In this document: piece after piece, positions 1 to 7,390 of the stretch
How the letters are laid out: each line of letters begins with the position of its first letter
Numbering within the stretch: the stretch's first letter is position 1
NCBI GenBank assembly: GCA_015904055.1
Contig: JABMDE010000028.1
Location: forward strand, 1-15,637
DNA length: 15,637 nucleotides
DNA from: Nitrospira sp.
GTDB taxonomy: Bacteria > Nitrospirota > Nitrospiria > Nitrospirales > Nitrospiraceae
Direction of reading: 5' to 3'
Notes under the pieces: model-generated
What the model was told of the DNA's origin: nothing
What the model saw: the letters and a program-made list of their open reading frames with translations, nothing else
The model's database searches: none
Program-made: the position numbers and the translations under genes

Positions 1-1
1 T

Positions 2-310
2 GAACAGCGCTGGCAAAGCAACGGAGGCGAGACCGGTGGACGATTTCGTCAGATGTTCAAACTCAGCTGGCCGCTTCCTTTTTATCAACCCGTGAGTCTC
101 GTGGGGTGGGATGAAGTCTTTGTCAATTTGAACGATACGAATTGGAATGCCAGGCAGGGCTTCGATCAAAACCGTGGTTTTGCCGGGGTTGGCTATCGCG
201 TGCTACCACCGGTATTGGTCGAAATCGGGTACATGAACCAATACATCAACAGAGCGACCATCGATGGTATGAATCACATTCTCTCGGTGAATCTGTTTCT
301 TGATTTTTGA
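2..310 (+). CDS. DUF2490 family protein, C-terminal fragment
   Basis: The reading frame is open from the window edge, so the true start lies outside; about 102 residues plus a TGA stop are visible. The tail has the look of DUF2490, a predicted outer-membrane beta-barrel family of unknown function: an N-terminal EQRW strand, an FRQMFK arginine-rich turn, a W-DE-FVN-N strand, the DQNRGFAGVGYR hairpin, the EIGYMNQY strand, and a final strand ending in a phenylalanine (NLFLDF), as is typical of outer-membrane barrels. Alternating hydrophobic and polar residues support strands. It converges on the carbon-uptake operon and shares no obvious function with it. The family call is from remembered motif pattern, so moderately sure. 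Confidence 0.72.
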   Translation, partial: EQRWQSNGGETGGRFRQMFKLSWPLPFYQPVSLVGWDEVFVNLNDTNWNARQGFDQNRGFAGVGYRVLPPVLVEIGYMNQYINRATIDGMNHILSVNLFLDF

Positions 311-330
311 GCTGTCCAGGCAGTGGATCG

Positions 331-360
331 GGCATGACGCCGGCTTGTGTCGCGTCAGCC
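331..360. repeat. imperfect inverted repeat between convergent genes
   Basis: GGC-A-TGACGC (331-340) pairs with GCGTCA-GCC (352-360), giving nine base pairs with one bulged A and an 11-nt loop. It sits in the 81-bp gap between the convergent DUF2490 gene and the PII-like gene. A terminator role is plausible from position, but neither side has a T-run, so this is weak. Confidence 0.3.
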
Positions 361-391
361 AGTATTGCGTTCGACATCAGAGACCCGACCG

Positions 392-715
392 CTACTTGCC
401 GAAATATTCCTGCCGGCTGACGGCTACGTCAGCCACGAACATGACACCCGAATGCCGTTCGAAGAGCGGCCGAAGTCCCGCAAGAATTGGCTCCACTTTG
501 TCTTCGGGGACGACAGTCATAATCATTTCCAGGCTTTCCTGCTCGCTGAACATGAAGTGAGCCTCGCGCACGCTATGGTGACCTTTCCCGGACACATTGC
601 CGATGATGGTATAGCCGGTGGCTTTGACTCGGTCGAACACCTCGGTCACAAAGGCCCGGTGTTCTCCGGCGACGACCACGCGAATTTCTTTCATCGGATG
701 TAACGCAAAACTCAT
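392..715 (-). CDS. PII-like signalling protein (CPII-type), last gene of the dab operon
   Basis: A small soluble protein of about 107 residues with the PII-like ferredoxin fold: beta1 KEIRVVVAG, helix TEVFDRVKATGY, a short GNVSGKGHHS loop where classical PII has its long T-loop, beta strand EAHFMFSEQESLEMIMTVV, helix PEDKVEPILAGLRPLFE, and the final strand GVMFVADVAVSR. It resembles the carboxysome/DabAB-associated CPII group, known to bind adenylates together with bicarbonate. It is the last gene of the operon, 25 bp after dabA, so a role in tuning Ci uptake is inferred. Start choice: AAGGAG lies only 1 nt before the ATG at 721 but 7 nt before the next in-frame ATG at 715, which I prefer. 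It could also be another branch of PII-like proteins; the ligand is not provable here. Confidence 0.8.
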   Translation of the reverse strand: MSFALHPMKEIRVVVAGEHRAFVTEVFDRVKATGYTIIGNVSGKGHHSVREAHFMFSEQESLEMIMTVVPEDKVEPILAGLRPLFERHSGVMFVADVAVSRQEYFGK

Positions 716-730
716 CGACATGCTCCTTTT
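709..730 (-). promoter_or_regulatory. ribosome-binding site deciding the PII-like gene start
   Basis: Read on the minus strand, GAAAAGGAGCATGTCGATGAG places AAGGAG one base before the first ATG (721-719) and seven before the second (715-713). Normal spacing selects the second. Confidence 0.55.
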
Positions 731-740
731 CGACTACAGC

Positions 741-3700
741 TCAAGACGGTAATGCATCAGATTTAGATTGAGACGAAGCGGGTTGCCCGGGTGCTGCCCC
801 GCTCTCAATCGTGCTGGGTCTATCCAGATTCACATGTACCCATGTTCCATCGGGACGGTATCGATACCATACCTGATCTTCAGGGTCGAGTGCGACAAGA
901 TGCACCCACTCGTTATGATAATAGTGCTGAAGCACTTTGTGCCGTTCAATCAGCTTGTCGATGCGCGCGCGAGGTGTTTCAACGATCGTCAGTAAGCGCA
1001 TCGGTTCATGATACGGCATGTCCCCGTTCATGACGGTTTGTCTCGCCAACCCCAGCCGTAGATCGCTCCAAGGACCGGACATGATGCCAAAGCGTCCTAC
1101 CACGTTATGATAGATCTTGCTGCTGCTGCCGTAGACCTCGTTGTCCACAGCCGAAAAGTAATGCTCCATGTTGATCCATTGTGCCACGACCTGAGGAGCG
1201 GTGAGTAGGACTTCGAGCAAACGATTACTGGGATCTTCTCGATAATCATAAGAATGCATAAACACGCGCCCCTTGAGGTCGAGCCCTTTCGTCAACTCGC
1301 GTCGACCGATCAAAAAGGTAGTATTGCTCGACAATCCCCATTCGGGGCGGACCTGACTCCAGTCGGCACTTCGTTCGATCACATGGGCCGTGGCTTGCTC
1401 TTCATCCAACGTCTGGAGAATCTCCGGAAATCGGCCGCATCGTTCGCGGCTGGCCAGTTCCGCCGCTTCTTTTAAATCTTCCTGCAGTCTTGCAAGATCA
1501 GCACGATGGGTGGGAGGGATATCCTCAAGGTCGAACAGCTGTACGACGTCGGTGGTCGTATCCATCTGACCGGCGACGAAATGTGTGTCGGACGGAATGT
1601 CCAGACCAGATTTTTTCACGCGCTCTCGCACATTCGGGCTGTTTGCCATCATGGCCAGGATACGCGCGTTGGGTTTGCCTTCGTTGCCGCCGCACGCTCC
1701 GCAGTCGAGGGCCGATTCGTACGGGTTATTGTCGGATGTGCTTCCATGAGCACAAAAGAGAACCAGGCGGGCGAAGTTCTTGGTCAGCCCCATCATGCGC
1801 AGCGCGGTATCGACGGTCTGCGCCTGTTCCTCCAGCGTAAACCCTGTTCGTGTCAGCCGTTCCTTGTATCTCGATGACGCTCGTGGATTCAGGTCATACT
1901 CTCGCTGCAGCAGGGTGATAAATGCGTCGAGTGCGTCGGTTTTCAAGCCTGCACGTTCAGCTTCAGCGAGAAAGTTCGCTTCCTGTTGGTTGGTTTCCTG
2001 AAGCGCCCGCTGACGGAGCCCTTCAGTGAGCGACGGCGTCATCCGTGTATTGCGCAATCCAAGTCGTTCCTGCAAAGCCGTCCGGACAAGCCCCTGTTGC
2101 TCGACTTTGAGCATTTCCCCTGTTTCTCCTGGGGAAAGTTTGTCGACCGTTAGTGTTGTCTGAAGTGATGGCACAAGCAGCTTGCGGAGCCACATGGCAA
2201 AGCGCCGATACAGGGACGGGAGCAGTGTCTTACCAAAGATCGGAAGGCTATAAAACAAACCGACTGATTCAACCATCACGTAGGGTGTGATGACGTTTTC
2301 CTTCAAGTCATGCAGAAGCGTGTGTCCGGCGTGGACCCACTTGGCCCGGGCCTGATGTTGCGAGACCTTGTGATCCAGATAGCTGCGAGGTATCTCACGG
2401 ATTTCGTTTTTTGCGCGCATAATCACAGGAAACTGTTCCGTGTCGTGCTCCTTGCCCCAGGCGCGGTATCGGATGAACGCGGCGAAGAAGCCGGCAAAAC
2501 CATACGTCTCGTGTGGTCCGACCGATTCGAGATGGCGACGGAACGGTTCCGACCGCACGTCAATGCAGTAGACCGACTGCGAGTAGGGGCGGCTGGAAGG
2601 CGGGTCCACCGTATGTTCTGCCGGACGCCGAGAGGCATCCATGAGTTGACTGAGCAGTGGCTCGTGATATCCGGCCTCGAAAGCCTTCAACCAAACCGGC
2701 CCGTGATCTGCTTCCGGAAAGGTTTCAATCCATTCGATGGCCTGTTTGAAATCGCCGGCGCGGCTTTCCAACAGTGCTCCGTCGTCGATTCCCAGCGACC
2801 GTACCAATGTGATCAGCCTCCGCGCAGCGCCACGCTGAGTGGCGGCTTGTTGGCGTGGAACGACTTCGGTGCGGTAGCGGGTGATAATATTCTTCCAGCT
2901 CTGTCCCTTCCGATGGAACAGTCGGTCGACTTCTTCGGCGTACAGTGCGGGTAAACGGCCGGCAATCCGCTGTCGTCGGAGATAGTATTCTTCCGCATAG
3001 TCATGCATGTACGCCGTGATGTCTTCAAATCGCCCTTGAATATCAAGGTAGTCCCGGCAGGCTGCCTGGACGAGTTCACGCGCATACCACAAGCGGATGG
3101 CCAGGAACTTGACAAGACTTACGGGGTGGGTTTGCTGCCAGGGATAGTCACGTTCTTCACCGCGCCATTTAATAAAGCCGGCCCAGCCTGGCAAGGCGGT
3201 CAATTGAAGCGAGAGGTAATCCTGCCGTAGGTCGGTTGGAATGCCGAGCGTATCCAGACTTTCGAGCAGGGTATCTTCCGGATGGTCGGACAGCGCGGCG
3301 ATCTTTCTCCGGCTGTCAGCAATGCCGAGGAGCGACCATTCTTGTCCGGCCAGCTCCTTCCAGGTTGTATACAACCCTTTATCACGGTCCGGCATGGCCC
3401 AGGCGGCATGTCCTTCGTCAAGAAACGCCGAGCACCACTTGATCATTTGATCGTTGATCTGCTGGACGATCTGTGTGCCGAGTGTGTCGTCACACCAGTG
3501 AGACAACGTCAGCCATCGGCAGAGTGCGGCGTGGTTGTCATCCACAACCTTTCGGACCCGCTCGTCCAGAGAAAATGTGCTGCGAACACCGTCAAGCTTG
3601 TGGGCAAGAACCTCGATCAATGACCGATCAGGATCTTCCAGCTGGTCGTCGAGAGGCTCTTGTGTCGGTGAGCAGAGCCCTTCCGTGAGACAGGCGCGTA

Positions 3701-4019
3701 ACACCTCAGATCCGATAAGAATTTGGCGATCAAGCGTCAGCGGCTGCAAGGCGACATCCAAATCCTCGAGACGGATTCGGCCGGATCTCACGTAGGCGCG
3801 ATAGAGGTCGCTCGGCAGGTAGCCGTCACCGCCCAGGAACCGTTTGCCGCGACGGACGGTTTCTTGGAAGGGGAGGTATTCCAGGCTGTGAAGTGGATTA
3901 TGATGTACAAAAGTTCGCATCGGCCAGTATTGCGCGATGACTTCCCCTGCGAGTCGGACCACGCCCCGCAGCTCCATTCGTCTTGACTCAAGATCCATCG
4001 ATTCGTTTATCGCGGCCAT
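741..4019 (-). CDS. dabA: DabA/MpsB inorganic-carbon transporter subunit (DUF2309)
   Basis: About 1092 residues, in the long class of DUF2309 proteins. DabA is the peripheral zinc subunit of the DabAB energy-coupled CO2/bicarbonate accumulator and is distantly related to beta-carbonic anhydrases. The four zinc/active-site positions are visible: Cys485 and Asp487 in YCIDVRSE, His758 in FCAHGS, and Cys773 in DCGACGG (numbered from the chosen start). The 2-residue and 15-residue spacings equal those of the characterised enzyme. The N-terminal FVHHNPLH motif is also typical. Start: an in-frame GTG lies upstream at 4076, but ATG at 4019 has AGGA 6 nt upstream and overlaps the previous gene's end by 13 nt, suggesting translational coupling. 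No signal peptide or convincing membrane segment. It is coupled to the NuoL-like and NuoM-like genes upstream. Confidence 0.93.
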   Translation of the reverse strand: MAAINESMDLESRRMELRGVVRLAGEVIAQYWPMRTFVHHNPLHSLEYLPFQETVRRGKRFLGGDGYLPSDLYRAYVRSGRIRLEDLDVALQPLTLDRQILIGSEVLRACLTEGLCSPTQEPLDDQLEDPDRSLIEVLAHKLDGVRSTFSLDERVRKVVDDNHAALCRWLTLSHWCDDTLGTQIVQQINDQMIKWCSAFLDEGHAAWAMPDRDKGLYTTWKELAGQEWSLLGIADSRRKIAALSDHPEDTLLESLDTLGIPTDLRQDYLSLQLTALPGWAGFIKWRGEERDYPWQQTHPVSLVKFLAIRLWYARELVQAACRDYLDIQGRFEDITAYMHDYAEEYYLRRQRIAGRLPALYAEEVDRLFHRKGQSWKNIITRYRTEVVPRQQAATQRGAARRLITLVRSLGIDDGALLESRAGDFKQAIEWIETFPEADHGPVWLKAFEAGYHEPLLSQLMDASRRPAEHTVDPPSSRPYSQSVYCIDVRSEPFRRHLESVGPHETYGFAGFFAAFIRYRAWGKEHDTEQFPVIMRAKNEIREIPRSYLDHKVSQHQARAKWVHAGHTLLHDLKENVITPYVMVESVGLFYSLPIFGKTLLPSLYRRFAMWLRKLLVPSLQTTLTVDKLSPGETGEMLKVEQQGLVRTALQERLGLRNTRMTPSLTEGLRQRALQETNQQEANFLAEAERAGLKTDALDAFITLLQREYDLNPRASSRYKERLTRTGFTLEEQAQTVDTALRMMGLTKNFARLVLFCAHGSTSDNNPYESALDCGACGGNEGKPNARILAMMANSPNVRERVKKSGLDIPSDTHFVAGQMDTTTDVVQLFDLEDIPPTHRADLARLQEDLKEAAELASRERCGRFPEILQTLDEEQATAHVIERSADWSQVRPEWGLSSNTTFLIGRRELTKGLDLKGRVFMHSYDYREDPSNRLLEVLLTAPQVVAQWINMEHYFSAVDNEVYGSSSKIYHNVVGRFGIMSGPWSDLRLGLARQTVMNGDMPYHEPMRLLTIVETPRARIDKLIERHKVLQHYYHNEWVHLVALDPEDQVWYRYRPDGTWVHVNLDRPSTIESGAAPGQPASSQSKSDALPS

Positions 4020-5320
4020 AAGAAATCCTGTGACAGAACGTTGGCTACCGACGGCGTCGCTTCGGACGCGAACCAATCGTTCGGGGCAAGTCCAAGTACA
4101 GTCAACGCTAGAATCGTCATGAGCAGCGCCGCCGATTCGCCGTGCATGAGATCGCGATATCGGAGGTCGGTACGCCTCGCTCCAAACAGCAGCCGTTGTA
4201 CCGCACTCATGATGTACCAGGACGCGGCAAGCCAGGCTGAGAGGATGACAAGGAGACCGAGCAACGAAGGAACGGGCGAGTGCAACAACAATCCCATGAA
4301 ACCTGCGAACACGCCGAATGGTGGAAGTCCCATTGCCGCCAGCGCGAGCAGTGTCAGCAGGACTGCGTAGCTTGGCATGGATGATGCCAACCCTCTGATC
4401 GACAGCGGATCGACATCATCGCCATATCGTGTCCGGATGATTTGCCAAGCGATGAGCAGCCCGCAGGTTGCGAGAGCGATCGAGACGACGAGCACGGTCG
4501 AGCGAGTCGTGACGATGCGAGACGCCGAGGCGAACCACCAGAGTATCGAAAAGAATGACAGGCTGCCATAAGCCAACATCAGTCGAACACGTGTTTGGGC
4601 CAGTGCCTTGATTGCTCCATAGACGGCACCGATCAGGGCAGCAAAGCTGATAAGACCGGTGATCATGATGGATGCGGCCGGAAGTGCAGAGGCCATAGAA
4701 TGTAGGCCGACTGTTGGGAGAAGAACCGCGGCGAAGGACGGCAAGTTGCCAGGCAAACGGGTGAGCGCTGTCACATACCCGGTATGGAACGGCAGCAGCG
4801 GGACTAGGACCACACAGGTCACGAGTGCAGCCGACGACGATACAGGAGGGGATGTCAATGTGGTGATGAGTACGCCGAGTCCGGCAAGACCGAAGAGGCT
4901 GATCCCCCACCAGGATATCGGCCACAGCATGGTATGGTGGTGTAGTAAGAGCCCGATCATCGTGGCCAACAAAGCCAGCAGGAAGAGGTGGCCGAGCAGA
5001 CCGGGATGGGACATAACGCCGATGCCAAGCCCGAGACAAACGAGAGTCATCAGCCAGGAAAGACGGTGGTCTTTGTGAACCGGCTGCCCCAACAGTGATA
5101 ACACGGCGGCGATCGGCAGGAGGTAGAGCGGCAGGGGGCCTTCCGGCAGGGCCGACCCCAATCCAATGATGGGGAGTACACTGAGCGCTGACCACACCAA
5201 GCAGGATTTTTTAAGTTGTTGGGGGTCTTCCCAAAAGATCCGACCGATCAGGGCGCCGATCAGCGGCACGGCGATCGCAATCCAAGGGAGAAAGGTCTGA
5301 CGCATCATCGCTTCGACCAC
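4007..5320 (-). CDS. NuoM-like antiporter-fold membrane subunit of the dab operon, ion-path residues lost
   Basis: About 437 residues and a dozen or so hydrophobic segments, with recognisable proton-antiporter (NuoM/NuoN-like) landmarks: VPLLPFHTGY (about 173-182), the AVLLPTVGL helix, GAIKALAQTRVRLMLAYGSLSF (about 235-256), and AAMGLPPFGVFAGF (about 328-341). By motif alignment the conserved charged residues are missing: the TM7 lysine is Leu172, the TM8 lysine is Pro202, the late glutamate of the G-E-F motif is Phe341, and I find no TM5 glutamate. It sits between dabB and dabA, overlapping both. Start: GTG at 5320 has AGGA 6 nt upstream; ATG at 5308 makes an ATGA overlap with the dabB stop and is a real alternative. 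Probably a structural or assembly subunit; this role is inferred. Confidence 0.8.
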   Translation of the reverse strand: MVEAMMRQTFLPWIAIAVPLIGALIGRIFWEDPQQLKKSCLVWSALSVLPIIGLGSALPEGPLPLYLLPIAAVLSLLGQPVHKDHRLSWLMTLVCLGLGIGVMSHPGLLGHLFLLALLATMIGLLLHHHTMLWPISWWGISLFGLAGLGVLITTLTSPPVSSSAALVTCVVLVPLLPFHTGYVTALTRLPGNLPSFAAVLLPTVGLHSMASALPAASIMITGLISFAALIGAVYGAIKALAQTRVRLMLAYGSLSFFSILWWFASASRIVTTRSTVLVVSIALATCGLLIAWQIIRTRYGDDVDPLSIRGLASSMPSYAVLLTLLALAAMGLPPFGVFAGFMGLLLHSPVPSLLGLLVILSAWLAASWYIMSAVQRLLFGARRTDLRYRDLMHGESAALLMTILALTVLGLAPNDWFASEATPSVANVLSQDFLWPR

Positions 5321-7017
5321 CCCTGTTCCTGCTTATCGATCCGATGTGCCAAGCGCATCATGGCCTGTCCAAATCGGCCATGTAACTCGTCTGCATAGAG
5401 CCTGTTGATCAGCGCGACATAGACCCGGTTACGAAGCCTGTCGATCCAGGACGGGATCCAGACACGTCGTCCGTGGGCTTTCAGATACAGATAAAACCAG
5501 CCGAGCACCGTCATGACCGTCGAGACAATAATGATAAGGTCGAACAGCCAGTCGGGAAGGTCTGCGGCTTTGAAGTACGATGCCACTTCGGTTGGGTTCG
5601 GGTAGAGGAACTTCGTGAATGACTCGACGGCGAATAAGTAGATGAACACGACGAACAACAGCGTGACCAACATCGCCGAGGACACTTTCCATGACGCGAC
5701 GGCCCGAAGCTTCGTCAGCGTCAGGATCGCCTGCGAGGAGGTGATCCAGATGAAGAAAAGGATGATGACGGTCCCTTGTGATTCCAACAAGGGAATGTGC
5801 AGGACTCCATGCGTGACCAATAAGATCAGGAGCGGAATCACCAGTGTCGTCGCAAACCCGGTCGACCAGGTCAGACCGGACACCGCTTCCTCTTCGTGAT
5901 GTGCATGATCGGTATGGGGGAAATGCGGTTCCAATCGCGCTTTTTGAATGACGTTCCCGCAATTCAAAAATACCGTGGCCTTGAACAGACCATGCGCGAT
6001 CAGATGGAACACGGCGAGGGAGAATGCGCCCAATCCGCACTCCATGATCATGTAGCCCATCTGGCCGATCGTCGATAGCCCAAGCGTCTTCTTGATATCG
6101 CTTTGCACTAACATCATGGAGGCGCCCAGCACTGCCGTCAGGGTGCCGACGATAAACGCCAGGTGCAGAGTGGTGGAACTCATGCCGAAGAGCGGGGCCA
6201 TTCGATTGATCAAAAACCCGCCGGCGTTGATGATGCCGGCATGCAACAATCCATGGACGGGTGTCGGGGCAAAGAGCGAACTCGGCAACCACACATGCAG
6301 CGGGAACTGCGCCGACTTTCCCATGGCGCCGATAAACATGAGCAGAGTAATGGAGGTGGCGGCATCGATCTCCATGCCGGGCCAGAGCGTCACGGTCATG
6401 TGTGAGGCGGTCGCGCGTGCGAACAATTCGGTCAATTCGAGCGTGCCGTACACTTGGTAGGCGAGGATGATGCCCATGAGAAAGGCCATGTCGGCGACTC
6501 GCAAAACTGTGAACGTCTTATAGGCGCCATCAAGAGTCTGGGCATGGCTATGGTTGTGAGCAAGGATGTACAGCAGGTAGCTCAGCAGTTGCCAGAACAG
6601 AAACAGCATCATGAGGTTGGAACTCGACACCATACAGATCAGCACGAAGTCCGCCAGGCAAATCAGCGCCAGATACCGGCGGTAATGGTGATCCTGGTAC
6701 ATATAGTTCGTGGAATAGGAATAGATGATCAAGCTGACCGCCGAAATCAGCGTCATCATGACTCCGCTGAGGCGGTCGATATAGAAGCCGATGGGGATGG
6801 CTAACGAAGCGGCTTTCGCGGGATCATAGAACCGAATGGTGATCGGCCCGGAGGTCGCGACGACATAGAGGGTGGTGGCTGCGCCGATACAGGCCCCCCC
6901 GATCAACCACGCAGCGATTTTCGCGTGCGCATAACGGGTGGAATCCTCTGCGCAGACCACAATCAGCGCGGCAACTAGTGGGAGGAACGGGACGAGCAGG
7001 GCGGCCCACGTTAACAC
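5305..7017 (-). CDS. dabB: DabB/MpsA, NuoL-like ion-translocating membrane subunit
   Basis: A 570-residue integral membrane protein of the NuoL/MrpA antiporter family, the membrane partner of DabA and homologue of MpsA. The core motif GAMGKSAQFPLHVWLPSSL (230-248) carries the TM7 lysine, Lys234. It is followed by PTPVHGLLHAG (251-261), the SDIKKTLGLSTIGQMGYM helix and loop (306-323), and HGLFKATVFL with Lys346. The TM5 glutamate of NuoL is Gln143 here (FWQLLSYLL). A His-rich cytoplasmic or periplasmic loop, PHFPHTDHAHHEEE, follows at about 364-377. Start: GTG at 7017 is preceded by GAGG 7 nt upstream; no ATG competes in this frame. It is the first gene of the operon, with an attenuator-like hairpin just upstream. 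It is not complex I, because no other nuo genes are present. Confidence 0.9.
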   Translation of the reverse strand: MLTWAALLVPFLPLVAALIVVCAEDSTRYAHAKIAAWLIGGACIGAATTLYVVATSGPITIRFYDPAKAASLAIPIGFYIDRLSGVMMTLISAVSLIIYSYSTNYMYQDHHYRRYLALICLADFVLICMVSSSNLMMLFLFWQLLSYLLYILAHNHSHAQTLDGAYKTFTVLRVADMAFLMGIILAYQVYGTLELTELFARATASHMTVTLWPGMEIDAATSITLLMFIGAMGKSAQFPLHVWLPSSLFAPTPVHGLLHAGIINAGGFLINRMAPLFGMSSTTLHLAFIVGTLTAVLGASMMLVQSDIKKTLGLSTIGQMGYMIMECGLGAFSLAVFHLIAHGLFKATVFLNCGNVIQKARLEPHFPHTDHAHHEEEAVSGLTWSTGFATTLVIPLLILLVTHGVLHIPLLESQGTVIILFFIWITSSQAILTLTKLRAVASWKVSSAMLVTLLFVVFIYLFAVESFTKFLYPNPTEVASYFKAADLPDWLFDLIIIVSTVMTVLGWFYLYLKAHGRRVWIPSWIDRLRNRVYVALINRLYADELHGRFGQAMMRLAHRIDKQEQGWSKR

Positions 7018-7035
7018 GGTATCGCCTCATATAAC

Positions 7036-7084
7036 AAAAAAGCCAACCGCGTTCTCAATGTCGTTGAGAACTATCAGTTGGCTT
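7036..7084 (-). terminator. intrinsic terminator/attenuator hairpin in the dabB leader
   Basis: On the minus strand, AAGCCAAC (7084-7077) pairs with GTTGGCTT (7047-7040). Inside, GTTCTCAA (7071-7064) pairs perfectly with TTGAGAAC (7058-7051) around a 5-nt loop. The outer stem runs straight into a T-run (7041-7036). The structure ends about 10 nt before the GAGG ribosome-binding site of dabB. No minus-strand gene lies upstream for it to terminate, so a conditional attenuator for the operon is the natural reading. It could instead be a leftover terminator of a lost gene. Confidence 0.7.
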
Positions 7085-7197
7085 GTACTGCGTCCGGCCT
7101 CTCACTCGAACTGCCGGTCGCCCTACGGCCTGTATCATTGGAACTCGGCGCTCTGCCCATCCACGGTCAATCATGAGGACAGGTAGCATCGCCAGCC

Positions 7198-7213
7198 TGC
7201 AAATACGCGTCCA
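7198..7213 (-). promoter_or_regulatory. candidate sigma54 promoter for the dab operon
   Basis: Minus strand TGGACGC-GTAT-TTGCA keeps the invariant GG and GC ten bases apart and the TTGCA -12 block. The middle of the -24 block deviates from TGGCACG. Predicted transcription start is near 7187, leaving a leader of about 170 nt that includes the hairpin. Confidence 0.5.
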
Positions 7214-7216
7214 TCA

Positions 7217-7243
7217 ATAATATGTCTACCCGATCAGCGTCAA
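7217..7243 (-). promoter_or_regulatory. candidate sigma70 promoter reading toward dabB
   Basis: TTGACG (7243-7238) and TATTAT (7222-7217), 15 bp apart, read leftward. The spacing is short. Both hexamers and the 15-bp spacing recur in the duplicated region near 13552-13578 although bases around them differ, which supports function. Confidence 0.4.
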
Positions 7244-7322
7244 GCGTGAAAAGGTGGATTGGGTCTTTGAATCGGAAGGCTATAGCCATAAAACCCCACG
7301 GTTGACGAGTTATTGACACCAA

Positions 7323-7340
7323 AAGCCCACGATTGGGCTT
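7323..7340. promoter_or_regulatory. palindrome AAGCCCA-N4-TGGGCTT abutting the mpsC1 -35
   Basis: A perfect 7-bp inverted repeat with a 4-bp spacer, overlapping the left edge of the -35 hexamer. The equivalent site in copy 2 (about 13655-13673) is degraded by an indel and substitutions. It is positioned as an operator for mpsC1, or as an activator site about 145 bp upstream of the predicted dab sigma54 start. Both roles are inferred. Confidence 0.4.
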
Positions 7341-7368
7341 GTTCGCTTGCTCGTGCGACCCGTATAAT
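7339..7368 (+). promoter_or_regulatory. sigma70-type promoter of mpsC1
   Basis: TTGTTC (7339-7344), an 18-bp spacer and a perfect TATAAT (7363-7368), about 22 bp before the start codon. The whole stretch is nearly unchanged in copy 2 at 13672-13701. A TTGACA at 7313-7318 is too far upstream to serve as its -35. Confidence 0.7.
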
Positions 7369-7390
7369 CCTTCGTGAGAAAGGTCCAGCC

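Noticed and set aside
2310..2954. 214-codon plus-strand open frame
   Set aside because: It lies wholly antisense to well-conserved dabA, has no domain pattern, and reads as a codon-bias shadow.
4416..5195. 259-codon minus-strand frame
   Set aside because: It overlaps the NuoM-like gene in another frame; Arg/His/Pro-rich with no membrane pattern, so a shadow.
5429..6292. 287-codon minus-strand frame
   Set aside because: Out-of-frame shadow of dabB, whose NuoL motifs are unambiguous.
5305..7017. Part of a respiratory complex I operon
   Set aside because: No other nuo genes are present, and the partner is DUF2309, which defines the DabAB/MpsAB system.
7085..7190. tRNA or known riboswitch in the dabB leader
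   Set aside because: A GTTCGAGT string resembles a tRNA T-loop, but no cloverleaf or CCA end can be built, and no known riboswitch core was recognised.
7313..7368. TTGACA at 7313 as the -35 partner of TATAAT at 7363
   Set aside because: The gap is 44 bp, far beyond a usable spacer; TTGTTC at 7339 fits and is conserved in copy 2.
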